The notes below the pieces were generated by a model. That model saw only the letters and a program-made list of their open reading frames with translations, did no database searches and was not told the origin of the DNA. Both the position numbers and the translations under genes were made by a program. 38,415 bases of DNA, from contig JAEDNR010000009.1 of NCBI GenBank assembly GCA_016302405.1, positions 1-38,415 on the forward strand, written 5' to 3'. Of this stretch, positions 1-7,601 are shown piece by piece (within the stretch, counting starts at the first letter, position 1; each line of letters begins with the position of its first letter). This DNA is from Oscillospiraceae bacterium. Its GTDB lineage: Bacteria > Bacillota > Clostridia > Oscillospirales > Oscillospiraceae.

Positions 1-119
1 TTCTCGGAATGACAGTTCTTTTATTTGTGCAATTTTTCTTTAGTGAGACAGCCCCCTTCCATTTCGTCATTATTCATTTTGTGCTTATCGGGTTTGCGCA
101 GCAGTCCGGAAAACTGCGA

Positions 120-149
120 CCCCCGGTTCCGCGTCAGCGGAACCGGGGG
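120..149 (-). terminator. Stem-loop after the secreted repeat protein
   Basis: A perfect 13-bp inverted repeat (120-132 with 137-149, loop GTCA) lies just beyond the stop codon of the minus-strand gene. On the minus strand it is followed by only a weak T-rich stretch, so it is a plausible but not ideal intrinsic terminator. Positions 1-119 hold no gene that I can support. Confidence 0.7.
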
Positions 150-157
150 GATTGCTG

Positions 158-2179
158 TTATTTCAGAATTTTGCCGATGTCTTCGCCGCTGCTCAGGGTG
201 AAGGTCACTTTGTCGCCGTCATGGGTCAAGGAATAGCTGTCCACGGCGGTCATGCTGGCCAGAAGGTCTGCCAGGGCGAAGGTGGAGGTTGCGCCGTTCG
301 TCACAAAGACGATGGTGTCAATGCCCTGAGCCTTCAGGGTTTTCAGGCCGCTTGTGCTGCCGGTTAGGGTTGCAAAGTCAGCATCCACGGTGATGGTCAG
401 CACGCCGCTGCTCTGCTCTGCCTTGCAGGAGATCGCCTTGCCGTCCTGCCCGATGACCCGATAGAGGGGAGCGGTCTGGGCAGTCTCCTCCCTTACCAGC
501 TTGCTGCCGGGGTCGGGGATGGTGTCGGTGGCATCGCAGTGGTCGCACTTGGCGGTCTTGGTGCCGTCCTGCTCATAAGTGGCGTTGCCGTCGGAAATGT
601 AGTTGGTGAAGCTGTGATCCTTGATGGGGTCGGGGACAGTGTCGGTTGCCGTACAGTGCTTGCACATTGCGGTTTTGGTGCCGGCCTTGGTGCAGGTGGC
701 GAGGTTATCGGCATCGGGGACATATTCGCCAAATTCGTGATCCAGCTTGGAGTTCGGAGCCATCTTTGTGTGCTCTGCTGTGCATCCAGGGACACTGCAC
801 TTGCCGGTCTCGGTGCCATTTTTGGTGCAGGTGGCATCATCGTTGGATACATAATTGTCGTAGTAGTGGGTCGTGACCGCGACCAACTTATCACCAACTT
901 TATAGCCGGCTTCATGTCCGTGGGTGTCAGAGGTGGCAGACACTGCTGCTTCAATCGTGATATTCTGGTTCGCGGTTGTCACTGTCCCATTGGCATCCTT
1001 ATAGGTCAGGCTGTTGGGGGTAGCGGTATTCATATCGGTGGTGCCGGGAGCGTAGGTGGCAACCCAGCCCTCGTTCAGATCATCGGTGTTGGGTGTCACA
1101 TCCTGGCCAGCCTGGTTATAGGCTCCACCGTTGCCAATGGCAGCGCCTGCACCCCAGACTCCTGCAATATTACCGCCCTGGGCTTTCACTTGCGCATCCT
1201 GGGAGACCGTAATATCTCTGCCGCTGCCGGAGCCGCTGCCGGAGCCGCCGCCGATGCCGGCACCCAGATAGCCGCCCTTGGCGGTAACTTCCGCGCTGCC
1301 GGTGATGGTGATGCTGCTGCCGATGCCTTTGTTGCCGCCGCCGATGCCGGCACTACCAATGCCGCCTTGGGCAATGACTTCCGCGGTGCCGCTGATGGTG
1401 ATGTTGCTGCCGCTGCCGGAGTCGCCGCCGCCGATGCCGGAAGCCCAATCGCCGCCTTGAGCTGTTACTACCGCGCTGCCGGTGATTTCGATGTTGCTGC
1501 CGCTTTCGGCAAAGCCGCCACCGATGCCGGCTCCAGCCACGCCGCCGGTGGCCTCCAGGCTGCCTTGGGTTTCGTTTTCGTCGGTGATGGTGAACTTGCC
1601 GTTACCGCTGCCGGGCTCGGTATCCGTAGCGGCAATGGCGTTTTTCTCCACACCGGAACGCATATAGCCGCTCTGGACAGTATTATCCCCATCCAGCTCC
1701 ATGGCCACATTGCCGTTGCCGGTGATCTGGACAGCCGCTTCACCGGAAAAATCTTTGTTTTGATAATCGTCGTAGCCACCGGTCCCGCCCACATCAATGT
1801 TCACGCCGTCCAGGGTGACATTGGCTTCCGCGTTCTCCGCCACAACGATGGAGACCGCCGCCTGTCCGCTGTGATCCTGGGGAGCACCGGCGGGGTCGCT
1901 GATGACAATGTTCACATCCTGTATGGTCACATTGGCGGTGGCATTCTCCGCCGCATTGATGGTAATTGTGTTAGTGGTGATTGCGGTGGACTGGGTAATC
2001 ACTGGAGCGCTGTCAGGCACCGCAGCGTTGGAGCCGTGGGTTACGGTCTGCCCGGATTCCGTGGCGTTCACAATCACGCTGCCCAGGGCAAGGTCATATT
2101 CTGCCGCAAAGGCAGTCACCGTCAGGCTGCAAACAAGCAGCAGAGCCATCATGCAGGATACAATTCTTCTCAGCTTCAT
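158..2179 (-). CDS. Secreted glycine-rich repeat protein, probable beta-solenoid
   Basis: This 673-residue protein has a clear Sec signal peptide: basic start MKLRR, hydrophobic core, and a likely cut after AFAA near residue 26. Residues about 200-340 hold roughly 30-residue repeats of the form I-x-I-(T/S)-G-(S/T)-A-x-V-x-A-(Q/K)-GG followed by AGIGGG, which suggests a beta-solenoid. Residues about 430-560 carry three copies of another repeat, in which CTKxGTKTA, a CxHC pair and ATDTxPDP recur. Repeats of this second kind are common in secreted proteins of gut Clostridia. There is no LPXTG motif or C-terminal membrane segment, so it is probably released or held non-covalently. The start is set by GGAAAGGAG at about 2192-2200. 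The function is unknown; adhesion or glycan contact would be a guess. Confidence 0.85.
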   Translation of the reverse strand: MKLRRIVSCMMALLLVCSLTVTAFAAEYDLALGSVIVNATESGQTVTHGSNAAVPDSAPVITQSTAITTNTITINAAENATANVTIQDVNIVISDPAGAPQDHSGQAAVSIVVAENAEANVTLDGVNIDVGGTGGYDDYQNKDFSGEAAVQITGNGNVAMELDGDNTVQSGYMRSGVEKNAIAATDTEPGSGNGKFTITDENETQGSLEATGGVAGAGIGGGFAESGSNIEITGSAVVTAQGGDWASGIGGGDSGSGSNITISGTAEVIAQGGIGSAGIGGGNKGIGSSITITGSAEVTAKGGYLGAGIGGGSGSGSGSGRDITVSQDAQVKAQGGNIAGVWGAGAAIGNGGAYNQAGQDVTPNTDDLNEGWVATYAPGTTDMNTATPNSLTYKDANGTVTTANQNITIEAAVSATSDTHGHEAGYKVGDKLVAVTTHYYDNYVSNDDATCTKNGTETGKCSVPGCTAEHTKMAPNSKLDHEFGEYVPDADNLATCTKAGTKTAMCKHCTATDTVPDPIKDHSFTNYISDGNATYEQDGTKTAKCDHCDATDTIPDPGSKLVREETAQTAPLYRVIGQDGKAISCKAEQSSGVLTITVDADFATLTGSTSGLKTLKAQGIDTIVFVTNGATSTFALADLLASMTAVDSYSLTHDGDKVTFTLSSGEDIGKILK

Positions 2180-2209
2180 AGGGATACAGTCTCCTTTCCT
2201 GGTTTACGC

Positions 2210-2229
2210 CCCGGCACATATGTGCCGGG
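2210..2229. promoter_or_regulatory. Perfect 20-bp palindrome in the 5' leader
   Basis: CCCGGCACAT followed at once by its exact reverse complement lies between the probable -10 box and the ribosome site of the secreted repeat protein. It could be an operator just downstream of the transcription start or a leader hairpin with no free loop; no known regulator can be named from it. Confidence 0.5.
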
Positions 2230-2254
2230 ATTCGGTACAACTATCCATGATCTC

Positions 2255-2283
2255 ATTATAGCAGAAAAACCACCCTTTGGGAA
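2255..2283 (-). promoter_or_regulatory. Probable promoter of the secreted repeat protein
   Basis: On the minus strand a perfect TATAAT (2260-2255) follows TTCCCA (2283-2278), a 4/6 match to the -35 consensus, with a 17-bp spacer. Transcription would start near 2248 and give a leader of about 70 nt. Confidence 0.55.
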
Positions 2284-2315
2284 TACCCGTCAGTGGGAAA
2301 AAATGGGTATTTTTT
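2282..2315 (+). terminator. Terminator-like hairpin, plus strand
   Basis: AATACCC (2282-2288) pairs with GGGTATT (2305-2311), and a run of T residues follows on the plus strand. No plus-strand gene lies upstream of it, which is odd; see the finding on this intergenic region. Confidence 0.4.
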
Positions 2316-2355
2316 CTGTATACCTGATATGGGTTCGTGTAATTGCAGACAAAAC

Positions 2356-2373
2356 GCCGGGTACAGACCCGGC
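2356..2373. other. Compact 7-bp hairpin with ACAG loop
   Basis: GCCGGGT and ACCCGGC flank ACAG. On the plus strand ATTTTA follows; on the minus strand GTTTTG follows. It is the second of four hairpins in the region between the divergent genes. Confidence 0.4.
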
Positions 2374-2531
2374 ATTTTACCGCATATCAACCCGAAACGC
2401 TGCATGATTCCCTTTGGCTGTTGAAACCGTCGGATCCCTTACAAAGTCGCGCCCATTATGGACAGAAGCAAGTTCATTTCTGAATGAACGAAGATATTGC
2501 CACATTCTGTAAAAGAACCGCAAACCGAAAC

Positions 2532-2555
2532 GCACCCCATCCGCAAATGGGGTGC
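2532..2555. other. 9-bp inverted repeat without a T run
   Basis: GCACCCCAT (2532-2540) pairs with ATGGGGTGC (2547-2555) across a 6-nt loop. No T run follows on either strand, so this is not an ordinary terminator; a protein site or part of a structured RNA would fit. Confidence 0.35.
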
Positions 2556-2596
2556 AATCAAACCTGCGGTATCATTATCAGGGTAATTCGCCAGAA

Positions 2597-2632
2597 AACA
2601 ACCTTTGTCTGATTGACAAGGGTTGTTTTTTT
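2597..2632 (+). terminator. Strong plus-strand intrinsic terminator
   Basis: A 13-bp stem (2597-2609 with 2615-2627, one wobble pair) closes a 5-nt loop and runs into seven T residues. It would stop plus-strand transcription just ahead of the glycosyltransferase promoter, although no plus-strand gene is visible upstream. Confidence 0.6.
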
Positions 2633-2651
2633 AAACCTTGCAGGCCCGGCA

Positions 2652-2680
2652 TTGACTTTCTTACCCTGTCGTGCTATTTT
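2652..2680 (+). promoter_or_regulatory. Promoter of the GT4 glycosyltransferase
   Basis: TTGACT (2652-2657) and TATTTT (2675-2680) are separated by 17 bp. The predicted transcription start is near 2687, leaving a leader of about 25 nt. Confidence 0.65.
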
Positions 2681-2711
2681 ATGCTCATATTCTAATAATA
2701 CGGTGATGCTT

Positions 2712-4019
2712 ATGGACAACTCATCCACAGTGTGTCTTCTCAATGACTCTTTTCCGCCCCTGATTGACGGGGTCGTAAACGCGGTCATGAACTATGCCGA
2801 TGCTCTGCCCGAAACCGGATTTTCCCCCATTGTCATCACACCGGATCATCCTCAGGCAGAGGACAGCCTGTTTCCCTACCCCGTGATCCGCTACCCCAGC
2901 ATTGACTTCCGGGACAAAACCGGCGGGTACATGGCTGGGATTCCCTTTTCTCCCGACATTGCCCGGCAGCTGGAAGGGCAAAAGATTTCCGTACTCCACA
3001 GCCATTGTCCTATCGCCTCCACGATCCTTGCCCGGGAGCTGCGGAGCATTGTGGATGCGCCGCTCATCATGACCTATCACACAAAGTTTGATATTGATAT
3101 TGCCAATGTGGTCCATTCCCGCGCTCTGCAGGTCGGAAGCAAGCGGGCGTTGGTGGATAATATCAGTGCCTGTGACGAGGTCTGGGCCGTCAGCCGGGGC
3201 GCCGGAGAAAATCTGAAAAGTCTGGGCTACGAGGGTGACTATATTGTCATGCCAAACGGTGTGGATCTTCCCCGGGGCAGGGTTTCCCATGCGGCAATCG
3301 CCGCCGCCTGTCAGGGCTTCGATCTGCCAAAAGATACCCCCGTCTACCTGTTTGTCGGAAGAATCCGCTGGTACAAGGGACTGTGGATCATTCTGGAAGC
3401 CCTTGCCCAGCACAAAGCCGCCGGAAACAGCTTTCGGATGGTATTCATCGGCGAGGGCAGTGACATGGAAGAGGTCCGGGCCTATGCCAGCGAGCTGGGG
3501 ATCGGCGGACAATGCATCTTTACCGGCGCCATCCGGGACCGGGAAGCCCTGCGTGCCTGGTACTGCCGGGCAGATCTGTTCCTCTTCCCCTCCACCTTTG
3601 ATACCAACGGACTTGTGGTTCGGGAGGCGGCAGCCTGCGGTCTTCCCGCAGTGCTTGTTGGGGGCAGCTGCGCCGCCGAGGATGTCACAGACGGTCAGAA
3701 CGGCTTTCTCATCGCGGAGAATGCCGCAAGCATGGCTTCCCTCCTTGCCCGGCTTGGGCCCGAAGAAATCCGCCAGGTGGGGCGCAATGCCCAGGCGGAG
3801 TTGTACCTGTCCTGGGAGGACGCGGTCAAAAACGCCGCCGCCCGATACGAGGTGGTGATCGACCGTTACCGCAGCGGCCTGTACCCTGTAAAGCGCCGTC
3901 CCATGGAGCATGTTCTTCGCCAGGGCGGTGAGCTGATGGAGGATTTTGCCAGGCTCCACGATTCCCTCCGGTCCTTTGGGGACAAGCTCCGGGATCGAAT
4001 TGATGAACGTTTTCTCTGA
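2712..4019 (+). CDS. GT4-family glycosyltransferase
   Basis: The protein is a two-domain GT-B glycosyltransferase that would move a sugar from a nucleotide donor to a lipid or surface glycan acceptor at the inner membrane face. The N-terminal acceptor domain opens with the usual PPLIDGVVN stretch. The donor domain has FVGRIRWYKG, then EGSDMEEVRAYA, then FPSTFDTNGLVVREAAACGLP, the E-x7-E region typical of GT4. A helical tail of about 60 residues follows. The reading frame is open further upstream, but GGTGAT at 2702-2707 is a fair ribosome site for the ATG at 2712 and the promoter lies just before it; 2706 is an alternative start. It looks monocistronic and is closed by a shared terminator. 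The exact substrate cannot be read from the sequence. Confidence 0.85.
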   Translation: MDNSSTVCLLNDSFPPLIDGVVNAVMNYADALPETGFSPIVITPDHPQAEDSLFPYPVIRYPSIDFRDKTGGYMAGIPFSPDIARQLEGQKISVLHSHCPIASTILARELRSIVDAPLIMTYHTKFDIDIANVVHSRALQVGSKRALVDNISACDEVWAVSRGAGENLKSLGYEGDYIVMPNGVDLPRGRVSHAAIAAACQGFDLPKDTPVYLFVGRIRWYKGLWIILEALAQHKAAGNSFRMVFIGEGSDMEEVRAYASELGIGGQCIFTGAIRDREALRAWYCRADLFLFPSTFDTNGLVVREAAACGLPAVLVGGSCAAEDVTDGQNGFLIAENAASMASLLARLGPEEIRQVGRNAQAELYLSWEDAVKNAAARYEVVIDRYRSGLYPVKRRPMEHVLRQGGELMEDFARLHDSLRSFGDKLRDRIDERFL

Positions 4020-4027
4020 GAAAACGC

Positions 4028-4073
4028 AAACAGACCACATTACCGGTTTTGAGACGGATAATGTGGTCTGTTT
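4028..4073. terminator. Bidirectional terminator between convergent genes
   Basis: Fifteen-base arms (4028-4042 and 4059-4073) form a perfect stem with T-rich sequence on both sides. It serves the plus-strand glycosyltransferase and the minus-strand iron-sulfur gene that converge here. Confidence 0.85.
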
Positions 4074-4089
4074 TATTACCGTTGATGGG

Positions 4090-4923
4090 TTAGAATCGGA
4101 TCGCGTCTTTTTTACATGCCGCGGCGCACTCCATGCAAAGGATGCATTCCGTACCGTTCTTCCGTTTGCGGCTTGGATCCATGATATCCACATTCATTGG
4201 ACAAGCACGGCTGCAGCTTCCACAGGAGACACATTTGCTTTTATCCACCTTGACACGCAGCAGTGAAAAATAACTTGCGGGTTTCAGAAACACCGTTACG
4301 GGGCATATATATTTGCAGAATGCCCGGTTATCCTGAAGCGCAAGAGCCAAAGAAATGCCCGTAAGATAGTACAAAGCATTTCCAATGAGAAAACTCCAGA
4401 ACATGATTCTTTCTTTGTTTCCCACATTCAGGAGGAAAAGCGCGGCTACGAATACGAGGGACAATCCAAAGGTGATATACCGCAGAAAGCCCCACTTTTT
4501 TCGTTCTTCCAGCGAGCGTTTATAGGGAAGCAAATCCAGTACCATTGCCGTCCAGCAGGCGTAACCGCACCAGCCCCGTCCGAAAACAAAAGGGCCGAAG
4601 ATTTTTGCCACGGCGTAGTGAATGGTTGCTGCCTCGAATACGCCGGAGAACAGGTAATACCAGAAGCCCTCGATTTGCATGTTTTCATTGCAGATGAGGC
4701 CCAGATAGACCAGCATGTACAGCCCGACCAGCAGCTGCGTTACACGTCTTGCATGGATGTATTTATTTTCAAACAGCGCCAGGCCAATGGCTATGGACAT
4801 GCCTATATAGCTGAAATTAAACAAATAAAAAAGGTTATCCATTGTCAGCCAAAGGGTAACGGCAATGGCCTCAAACACAAGAAACATCACAAGGGGGCCG
4901 GTGTAGTTTTTAAGTATTTTCAT
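4090..4923 (-). CDS. NapH/NosR-like membrane 4Fe-4S protein
   Basis: This 277-residue polytopic membrane protein ends in two classic 4Fe-4S clusters: Cys231/234/237/241 (CVSCGSCSRACP) and Cys260/263/266/270 (CILCMECAAACK). Two further Cys pairs sit at membrane ends: Cys119/123 in GRGWCGYACW and Cys203/207 in AFCKYICP, the signature of the NapH/NosR/YccM family. Members relay electrons between the membrane and partner redox enzymes. No partner gene lies nearby. It starts 97 bp after the last pilus-cluster gene on the same strand with no clear promoter or terminator between, so co-transcription is possible but a role in pilus building is not indicated. GGAG before the ATG supports the start. 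Confidence 0.85.
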   Translation of the reverse strand: MKILKNYTGPLVMFLVFEAIAVTLWLTMDNLFYLFNFSYIGMSIAIGLALFENKYIHARRVTQLLVGLYMLVYLGLICNENMQIEGFWYYLFSGVFEAATIHYAVAKIFGPFVFGRGWCGYACWTAMVLDLLPYKRSLEERKKWGFLRYITFGLSLVFVAALFLLNVGNKERIMFWSFLIGNALYYLTGISLALALQDNRAFCKYICPVTVFLKPASYFSLLRVKVDKSKCVSCGSCSRACPMNVDIMDPSRKRKNGTECILCMECAAACKKDAIRF

Positions 4924-5020
4924 GATTTCTCCATTTTGCGGGGCAAAAGACTGCCGTCAGATTCGCGCGGGGCAAGGAAAAACAGCAATCCGCCATGTGC
5001 CGCGGCTTTTCGTAAGACCT

Positions 5021-5710
5021 CTATTCTAAAATGGTATTGGGAATGCAATTGACCAAAATACATCGGATCGTATCCCGGGTGCGTCCGCCAACAGTACAGG
5101 TAAACAGCGTCAGATCCCAGTCTCCGCTCTCCATTTCCTCCGGGGCAGTTGCCGGAATCGCCTCCATAGCAGCCACCTTGTAGATAAATACATTTCCGTC
5201 AACGTCTGTAAAGGAGACGGTATCGTCCTCGTGAAGCTTTCTCAGACGCAGAAAATGGGATTTGTAGTTATGCCCGCAGATGATCAGATCGTTGAGATAG
5301 GCCGAACCCATATACCGGCAGGGAGCCACCTTGAGATTGTCCTCGTTCCACGCATTCATAATCGGCAGCTCCAGCTCCAGGGACGGGATTTTTAGAATGC
5401 CGATATAATCCTTTCCTTTTACCGTTACCACAGGCATATCCTTTTGGGGAGCAAGGATATAGTCCGGTATTACCTGTTCTTCTTCATAATCCGCTTCTTC
5501 CGGTTCTTCACGGGAATCCGCAAGCGCTTCCTCCGTGGATTCCTCGGGCAGGCATTCATCCAGCAGAGAAACAACCTGGCTGACAGAATTCTTCGCCTGC
5601 ATTTCTTCATAAAAATTGTACAACACAAGGGAAAGGGCTGCTGCGATCAGCAGCAGCCCCAGTGTAATGAAAACAGTGCCTTCATGCTTGAAACGATTTT
5701 CAGTTTTCAT
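5021..5710 (-). CDS. Sortase, second enzyme of the pilus cluster
   Basis: This sortase transpeptidase cuts LPXTG-type signals and joins the product to an amine. An N-terminal anchor (residues about 12-31) is followed by an acidic linker, then the catalytic barrel. His147 (IICGHNYKSHF), Cys205 (TLFTCTVGG) and Arg212 form the triad. There is only one membrane anchor, unlike the pilus polymerase at 6673-7530, so this may be the enzyme that attaches the finished pilus to the wall (inference). The subclass is uncertain. The start at 5710 is chosen because the frame upstream lies inside the preceding pilin gene; the two genes overlap by 11 nt, which implies coupled translation. Confidence 0.85.
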   Translation of the reverse strand: MKTENRFKHEGTVFITLGLLLIAAALSLVLYNFYEEMQAKNSVSQVVSLLDECLPEESTEEALADSREEPEEADYEEEQVIPDYILAPQKDMPVVTVKGKDYIGILKIPSLELELPIMNAWNEDNLKVAPCRYMGSAYLNDLIICGHNYKSHFLRLRKLHEDDTVSFTDVDGNVFIYKVAAMEAIPATAPEEMESGDWDLTLFTCTVGGRTRDTIRCILVNCIPNTILE

Positions 5711-6686
5711 AGCGGATACCTCTGCGGCGGGCAAGACCGATAATGATGAACAGCAAGCCAGCGGCAATCAGCACCGGCACCGGCCACCAAAGCTGTCCGG
5801 TTTTGGGAAGCTCGCCGGAAAGTGGCGTCTCGTTGTCCTCGATGGTTTCCCCATAGGTATTCGTCACAACAAAGGTGACTCCCTCCCGTGTTACCGTAAC
5901 AGTGTAGCCCTCCAATTCCTTTTCCACGACTTTCCAGGCATAGCGGCTGTCCAAGTCGGTCCAGGTATACCGCCAGTTATTGGCCGCATTCAGTTTCACG
6001 GTACTGTACACCTCACCGCCGCGAAGCAGCTGAACCTCAATTTCCTTGGGGCGCTCCGCCTCAAAGCCATCATCCTCCCAGACTTTCAGGACTTTCCTGC
6101 TTATCCGGGTGGTGCCGGGCGTAACCGGAGGATTGGTGGGAATGGCAGAAGAATCGTACTTGGCATTGACAGCAATATCATACTCCCAGGTATTGTAGGT
6201 TATATTCTGGGCAGGAAGCATAGCCATAAAGGGAGCGGGATCATAACGGCGGCCATTCTGGGTAAGCCGGGAGCCAATAACCAGATATAACCCTTGGGTG
6301 AGCTTTTTTCCGGTGGACGGAAAGGTAATCGATCCCTGTCTGTCGGTAGTCCCCTTATCGGCAGGCGTAAGGCCGTCCCGAAGGACATAGCCCTCCAGGG
6401 TGGAGGCCAGTGTCCGCCAGGCAGCATCATTTTTCCCCCGGATCTTCACGTTATAATTTGCAAAGTCGTTGGTGGTGGTCAACTCACCGTATTCGTCAAC
6501 CGTAGCTACCAGATAGACGGAAAAGGAGGCGCCCCGCAGAGCCGTATTGCCGTCCCGGTAGGAAATCGTCAGGCTGACATCCCGATTGGGGTCAATGCTT
6601 CCCGCCGCGAAAGCCGAAACCGGCAGGAGCATACAGATAAGGAGCATTGCGCCTAGGAACGCGGAAAGCCGTTTAAAAATCGTCAT
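5700..6686 (-). CDS. LPKTG-anchored Cna-B minor (basal) pilin
   Basis: The protein has 328 residues with a signal peptide (cut near AFAA, residue 28), an N-terminal pilin-like domain, and a Cna-B domain at about 192-283 (start RKVLKVWEDD, E-box-like WKVVEKELEGY) that could form an internal isopeptide bond. The sorting signal LPKTG is at residues 293-297, followed by a hydrophobic segment and RRRGIRYEN. An ATG 15 bp upstream exists, but its bases form the ribosome site GGAGGTGAT for the ATG at 6686, so 6686 is the start. The start overlaps the sortase gene by 14 nt. Size and position after the pilus sortase suggest a basal or minor subunit; the role is inferred. Confidence 0.85.
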   Translation of the reverse strand: MTIFKRLSAFLGAMLLICMLLPVSAFAAGSIDPNRDVSLTISYRDGNTALRGASFSVYLVATVDEYGELTTTNDFANYNVKIRGKNDAAWRTLASTLEGYVLRDGLTPADKGTTDRQGSITFPSTGKKLTQGLYLVIGSRLTQNGRRYDPAPFMAMLPAQNITYNTWEYDIAVNAKYDSSAIPTNPPVTPGTTRISRKVLKVWEDDGFEAERPKEIEVQLLRGGEVYSTVKLNAANNWRYTWTDLDSRYAWKVVEKELEGYTVTVTREGVTFVVTNTYGETIEDNETPLSGELPKTGQLWWPVPVLIAAGLLFIIIGLARRRGIRYEN

Positions 6687-7530
6687 CGGGATCACCTCCA
6701 TGTTTTTTCTTTGGCTGCCCGGGAAGAAGCAGCAGGATCAGGAGCAGAAGCAGAAGCGGAATTGCCACAACCGGGGCAACGATCAGCGGTTCGATCTGCA
6801 CCGCGTCCGCGGTGACACGGACAATCTTCGCCTGGGCAATGTTTTCGATCCGGTGGCCCCGCACCAGAAGCCTGTGGGTGTTGATGCCGTAGGGCGTGCA
6901 GGTCACCAGGGTGCAGTAGTCCTTGCCCGCCTCGATTTCCAGCGCGTCCATTTCATGCGGCTCCACAATCAGAATCCGGTCAACTTCATAGGTCAGGGTT
7001 TCATCCAGTACACGAAGAACAAAAATATCTCCGTCAACCATTTTGTCCAGATCGGTAAAAAGTTTTGCCGAGGGTAAGCCCCGGTGACCGGATAAGGCAC
7101 AGTGGGTCCCCTGCCCGCCCACAGGCAGGGAGGTTCCCGCAATGTGCCCCACCGCGATTTGCAGCACGGCTTCATCCGTTCCATGATAGATTGGCAGGGA
7201 ACAGCCGATAGACGGTATTTCAATATAGCCTATGATGCCGTTTCCGGACACATTCAGCAGGCTTTCATATTCTGTAAGTTCTTCATCCGACAGTTCATAG
7301 CGGTTTTCCTTACCGCACAGCGTTCGGTTGTAGCTTTCCGCATCCGCCCAAAGCTGATCGTAGACATTGTTATCGATTTGCGCAACCTGTTCCGCGTAAG
7401 AGGCAATGGCACGGGATTGGTGAAAGGAATTCCAGTAGTCACTGACGGTGGGATACAGCAGCAAGGACAGTCCTGCAAGGAGCATCAGGAACAGAAAGAT
7501 TGTGATCAGATTACCGCTTTTTTTCTTCAT
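6673..7530 (-). CDS. Class C pilus-polymerising sortase
   Basis: This 285-residue enzyme has the class C layout: an N-terminal membrane segment (about 8-27), a catalytic barrel, and a second C-terminal membrane segment (about 247-270) with a basic-acidic tail. The catalytic residues are His149 (LSGHRGL), Cys211 (TLVTCTPYG) and Arg220 (THRLL). Such enzymes join pilin subunits through lysine side chains. The lid region before the barrel lacks the DPW/DPF triplet of streptococcal enzymes, as far as I can see. GGAG ahead of ATG 7530 supports the start. It lies directly after the major pilin, its probable substrate, separated by a strong hairpin. Confidence 0.9.
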   Translation of the reverse strand: MKKKSGNLITIFLFLMLLAGLSLLLYPTVSDYWNSFHQSRAIASYAEQVAQIDNNVYDQLWADAESYNRTLCGKENRYELSDEELTEYESLLNVSGNGIIGYIEIPSIGCSLPIYHGTDEAVLQIAVGHIAGTSLPVGGQGTHCALSGHRGLPSAKLFTDLDKMVDGDIFVLRVLDETLTYEVDRILIVEPHEMDALEIEAGKDYCTLVTCTPYGINTHRLLVRGHRIENIAQAKIVRVTADAVQIEPLIVAPVVAIPLLLLLLILLLLPGQPKKKHGGDPDDDF

Positions 7531-7553
7531 GCAGGATTCTCCTTACCGCTGCC

Positions 7554-7577
7554 GCCGGGGAGGAAAACCTCCCCGGC
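7554..7577 (-). other. Intercistronic GC-rich hairpin between major pilin and sortase
   Basis: A perfect 10-bp stem (7554-7563 with 7568-7577) closes a 4-nt loop between the pilin stop and the sortase ribosome site. No T run follows, so it is more likely an RNA-processing or stability element, or a partial attenuator, than a full terminator. Confidence 0.6.
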
Positions 7578-7601
7578 AATGGTGCGGCGGTATTTCTAAA
7601 A

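Noticed and set aside
539..2407. Long open frame on the plus strand opposite the secreted repeat protein
   Set aside because: It is an antisense shadow caused by GC-rich repeats with few stops; the minus-strand frame has a signal peptide, ribosome site and promoter.
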